Of a DNA stretch of 6,734 nucleotides, positions 4,553-6,734 are shown in pieces. The position numbers were made by a program, and so were the translations under genes. The DNA lies in NCBI GenBank assembly GCA_003531115.1, contig DQHT01000053.1, positions 23,145 through 29,878 on the forward strand, given 5' to 3'. The notes under the pieces were generated by a model, which was not told the DNA's origin, made no database searches, and saw only the letters and a program-made list of their open reading frames with translations. Numbering within the stretch: position 1 is the stretch's first letter; each line of letters starts with the position of its first letter. The stretch comes from Bacteroidota bacterium (GTDB taxonomy: Bacteria; Bacteroidota; Bacteroidia; UBA8524).

Positions 4553-5764
4553 ATGAGCAGAGAATTTCAACTAGATAGCATCGAATCAGCCATTGAGGAT
4601 ATCCGCAATGGAAAGATGATCATCGTGGTCGATGATGAGGACCGGGAGAATGAGGGTGATTTCCTGGCCGCTGCCGAATGTGTCACTCCTGAAATGATCA
4701 ATTTTATGGCCCGCGAAGGCCGCGGATTGATCTGTGTGCCGCTCACCGAAGAGCGCTGCACCGAACTCGACCTTAATCCCATGGTAGGGCACAATACCGC
4801 CACCTATGAAACGGCCTTTACCGTTTCTGTGGATCTCCTCAGCCAGGGAGTAACTACCGGGATCTCTGCCAGCGACCGCTCAAAAACCGTTCAGGCCCTG
4901 GCAAATTCCGAAACACTGCCAAACGAACTGGGTAAACCCGGACATATCTTTCCATTAAAAGCGAGAACCGGAGGGGTACTTCGTCGCGCCGGTCATACCG
5001 AAGCAGCCATCGATTTTGCCCGTTTGGCAGGATTTAAACCTGCTGGCTGTATCGTTGAAATCCTCAATGAAGACGGCACCATGGCGCGGCTTCCCGACCT
5101 GGTGAAAGTGGCCGAAAAATTCAACCTGAAACTGGTTACCATCAAAGACCTGATCGAATACCGCCTGCAGAACGAAACCCTTATTCAGCGCGAGATTTCG
5201 GTGCAAATGCCGACCGCCTGGGGCGATTTTGACCTGGTAGCCTACAAACAGCTCGATAACGAAATGGAGCATCTGGCCCTGATCAAAGGAAGCTGGGAAC
5301 CTGAAGAACCTGTTTTGGTCCGCGTTCACTCTTCTTGTGTGACGGGAGATATATTTGGCTCCTGCCGCTGCGATTGCGGGGAACAACTCCATGCTGCCAT
5401 GCATATGGTGCAGGAAGAAGGAAAAGGAGTCATACTCTATATTAACCAGGAAGGCCGTGGTATCGGATTGTTGAACAAATTAAAAGCCTATAAACTGCAG
5501 GAACAGGGTTATGATACGGTAGAAGCCAACGAAAAACTGGGCTTTAAAATGGACCAGCGCGAATATGGAATAGGCGCTCAGATATTGCGGGATCTCGGTG
5601 TCAGTAAAATGCGCCTGATCACGAATAACCCGTCCAAACGTGCCGGTTTAATTGGGTACGGCTTGGAGATCGTTGAAAATGTTCCCATTCGGGTAAAACC
5701 GAATAAACATAACGCCAAATATTTGGAAACGAAAATGGCAAAGATGGGACATGAGTTGGGGTAA
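4553..5764 (+). CDS. ribBA: Bifunctional DHBP synthase / GTP cyclohydrolase II
   Basis: A 403-residue cytoplasmic enzyme supplying both entry substrates of riboflavin synthesis. The N-terminal half (about 1-205) is 3,4-dihydroxy-2-butanone-4-phosphate synthase, converting ribulose 5-phosphate. It shows the acidic metal-binding loop [10 protein letters not shown] (27-36), SDRS (107-110), GHIFPL (130-135) and RAGHTEA (145-151). The C-terminal half (about 210-403) is GTP cyclohydrolase II. It shows VRVHSSC, zinc ligands Cys262, Cys273 and Cys275 in C-x10-C-x-C order, QEGRGIGL (299-306) and [10 protein letters not shown] (341-350). Both active sites look intact and the length is usual for the fusion. 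An extra Cys271 lies inside the zinc motif. The ATG at 4553 is preferred over 4505 because the promoter box lies between them. panE follows after five bases, so the pair is probably one operon. Confidence 0.97.
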   Translation: MSREFQLDSIESAIEDIRNGKMIIVVDDEDRENEGDFLAAAECVTPEMINFMAREGRGLICVPLTEERCTELDLNPMVGHNTATYETAFTVSVDLLSQGVTTGISASDRSKTVQALANSETLPNELGKPGHIFPLKARTGGVLRRAGHTEAAIDFARLAGFKPAGCIVEILNEDGTMARLPDLVKVAEKFNLKLVTIKDLIEYRLQNETLIQREISVQMPTAWGDFDLVAYKQLDNEMEHLALIKGSWEPEEPVLVRVHSSCVTGDIFGSCRCDCGEQLHAAMHMVQEEGKGVILYINQEGRGIGLLNKLKAYKLQEQGYDTVEANEKLGFKMDQREYGIGAQILRDLGVSKMRLITNNPSKRAGLIGYGLEIVENVPIRVKPNKHNAKYLETKMAKMGHELG

Positions 5765-5769
5765 TAATA

Positions 5770-6708
5770 TTGAAAGTAGCTATACTCGGTACCGGAGCCT
5801 TAGGCTGTTATTTTGCAGCTCACTTACATCCCGTTAGTGAGCTTCACCTCTTTGGGCATTGGGAAGACCAAAAAGCGGCCATCAAAAAGGAAGGCTTGCG
5901 CTATATTTCGTCTGAAGGGAAGGAAAAACGTATACCCATTCGCGTTTCGGAATTGCAGGAGTTTCCCCATTATTTTGATCTGGTCCTCGTTCTCGTAAAA
6001 AGTTTTCAAACCCGGCAGGCTGCTGAGGAGGCGGTTTTTATTCTTGATCAGGCCGGGGAAAATTCACGGGTATTGAGTTTGCAGAATGGACTCGGCAATG
6101 CAGAGATTCTGGAAGCATTGCTCGGAAAAGCTTGTGTATTAAGTGGTTCAACCAATCAAGCCGCTCAGGTTCCCGAGCCAGGATTGGTAGAAAATACGGG
6201 TGAGGGATTGACCCTCTTGCCGGAACAAACGCCCCAGGCCATCCTTGATCTTTTCAGGCAGGCCGGAATCCCCCTGAGTATAGAAAAAGACATGAGCCGC
6301 ATATTGTGGAGCAAGCTGGCCATTAATGCCGCCATCAATCCTCTCACTGCCCTGTTGCGGGTCAATAACGGCGAATTGAACAGTTCTCCGCTCACCCAAT
6401 CCCTCATGAAACGATTAGCCCAGGAGGTGAAAGCTGTGGCCGCTGCCTTAAAGATCCCACTGATTTACAAAGATCCGGGCGAAGAGGCCATCTACGTAGC
6501 AGAAAAAACGGCCCGTAACCGCTCCAGCATGTTGCGCGATATCGAACTCGGCCGACAAACCGAAATAGCCGCCATTTGCGGTTCTGTTATCGAAACGGGA
6601 GAAAAGCTAGGGATCAAAACACCACTCAACCGAAGCATTTACCGGATGGTTAAAGCAGCGGAGGGGGGAATGAGGTATTCGTTGCAAGATCTGGCGAAAT
6701 TGGTCTGA
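5770..6708 (+). CDS. panE: 2-dehydropantoate 2-reductase (ketopantoate reductase)
   Basis: A 312-residue cytoplasmic NADPH-dependent enzyme that reduces ketopantoate to pantoate on the way to pantothenate and coenzyme A. The N-terminus is a Rossmann fold with GTGALG (7-12). SLQNGLGN holds the conserved Asn106, WSKLAINAAINPLTAL holds the likely catalytic Lys182, and NRSSMLRDIELGRQTEI holds the substrate-binding serine region and Glu265. Length is normal. The start codon is TTG: the protein begins MKVAILGTGALG exactly where the family begins and no ATG lies nearby. Only five bases separate it from the ribBA stop, suggesting coupled translation, with the weak TTG start possibly lowering its output. 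Distant paralogues in the same superfamily act on other 2-keto acids, but the residues fit the true reductase. Confidence 0.92.
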   Translation: MKVAILGTGALGCYFAAHLHPVSELHLFGHWEDQKAAIKKEGLRYISSEGKEKRIPIRVSELQEFPHYFDLVLVLVKSFQTRQAAEEAVFILDQAGENSRVLSLQNGLGNAEILEALLGKACVLSGSTNQAAQVPEPGLVENTGEGLTLLPEQTPQAILDLFRQAGIPLSIEKDMSRILWSKLAINAAINPLTALLRVNNGELNSSPLTQSLMKRLAQEVKAVAAALKIPLIYKDPGEEAIYVAEKTARNRSSMLRDIELGRQTEIAAICGSVIETGEKLGIKTPLNRSIYRMVKAAEGGMRYSLQDLAKLV

Positions 6709-6709
6709 T

Positions 6710-6734
6710 TGATTTATGATTTATGATTTGTGAT
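6710..6734 (+). repeat. TGATTTA heptamer tandem repeat, cut by window edge
   Basis: Immediately after the panE stop codon the sequence reads two TGATTTA units, one TGATTTG and the start of a fourth. The array continues beyond the window, so its length is unknown. It may be a short intergenic tandem repeat of variable copy number. Confidence 0.6.

Noticed and set aside
4955..5404. A 149-codon open frame on the minus strand inside ribBA
   Set aside because: It is fully antisense to a strongly conserved enzyme with intact motifs, has no recognisable domain and is explained by codon bias of the ribBA strand.

Overview
The window looks like chromosomal DNA of a member of the Bacteroidota (flavobacterium- or saprospira-like), with moderate GC. 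Three lines of evidence support this. Perfect TAnnTTTG -7 promoter boxes sit in front of three genes. Start codons lack clear Shine-Dalgarno sequences and are often preceded by A-runs. The protein types (fused RibBA, ACR3, a Bacteroidota-style SulP transporter, a small outer-membrane barrel) also fit. The genus cannot be named from this sequence alone.

Layout. (1) Positions 1-922, minus: the N-terminal 307 codons of a SulP-family anion transporter that runs off the left edge. (2) Positions 923-1075: a divergent control region with one -7 box per direction and a GATAG/CTATC inverted repeat lying over the expected -33 zone of both. (3) Positions 1076-1753, plus: a TetR-family regulator, the natural candidate to act on that repeat. 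(4) Positions 1750-2787, minus: an ACR3-type arsenite efflux permease, convergent with the regulator; the two stop codons interlock in one TTAA. (5) Positions 2788-3152: a gene-free stretch packed with palindromes of REP/RAYT-like appearance. (6) Positions 3153-4327, minus: three co-oriented genes. In transcription order they are a secreted outer-membrane beta-barrel protein, a cytoplasmic 70-residue protein with eight cysteines, and an exported 63-residue acidic protein with seven cysteines. (7) Positions 4553-6708, plus: ribBA (riboflavin) followed five bases later by a TTG-started panE (pantothenate). The window ends in a TGATTTA tandem repeat.

The most interesting part is positions 3153-3690. 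Two unrelated small cysteine-rich proteins, one cytoplasmic and one exported, lie upstream of an arsenite exporter. Each is preceded by the same 29-bp bipartite element (AGTGCATCA-N13-GCGTCTT on the coding strand), although the rest of their flanks differ. I infer a small thiol-based metalloid or metal handling module under a shared, undescribed control element. No arsR or arsC is visible, so the arsenic link rests on ACR3 alone. The housekeeping vitamin pair ribBA-panE appears unrelated to it.
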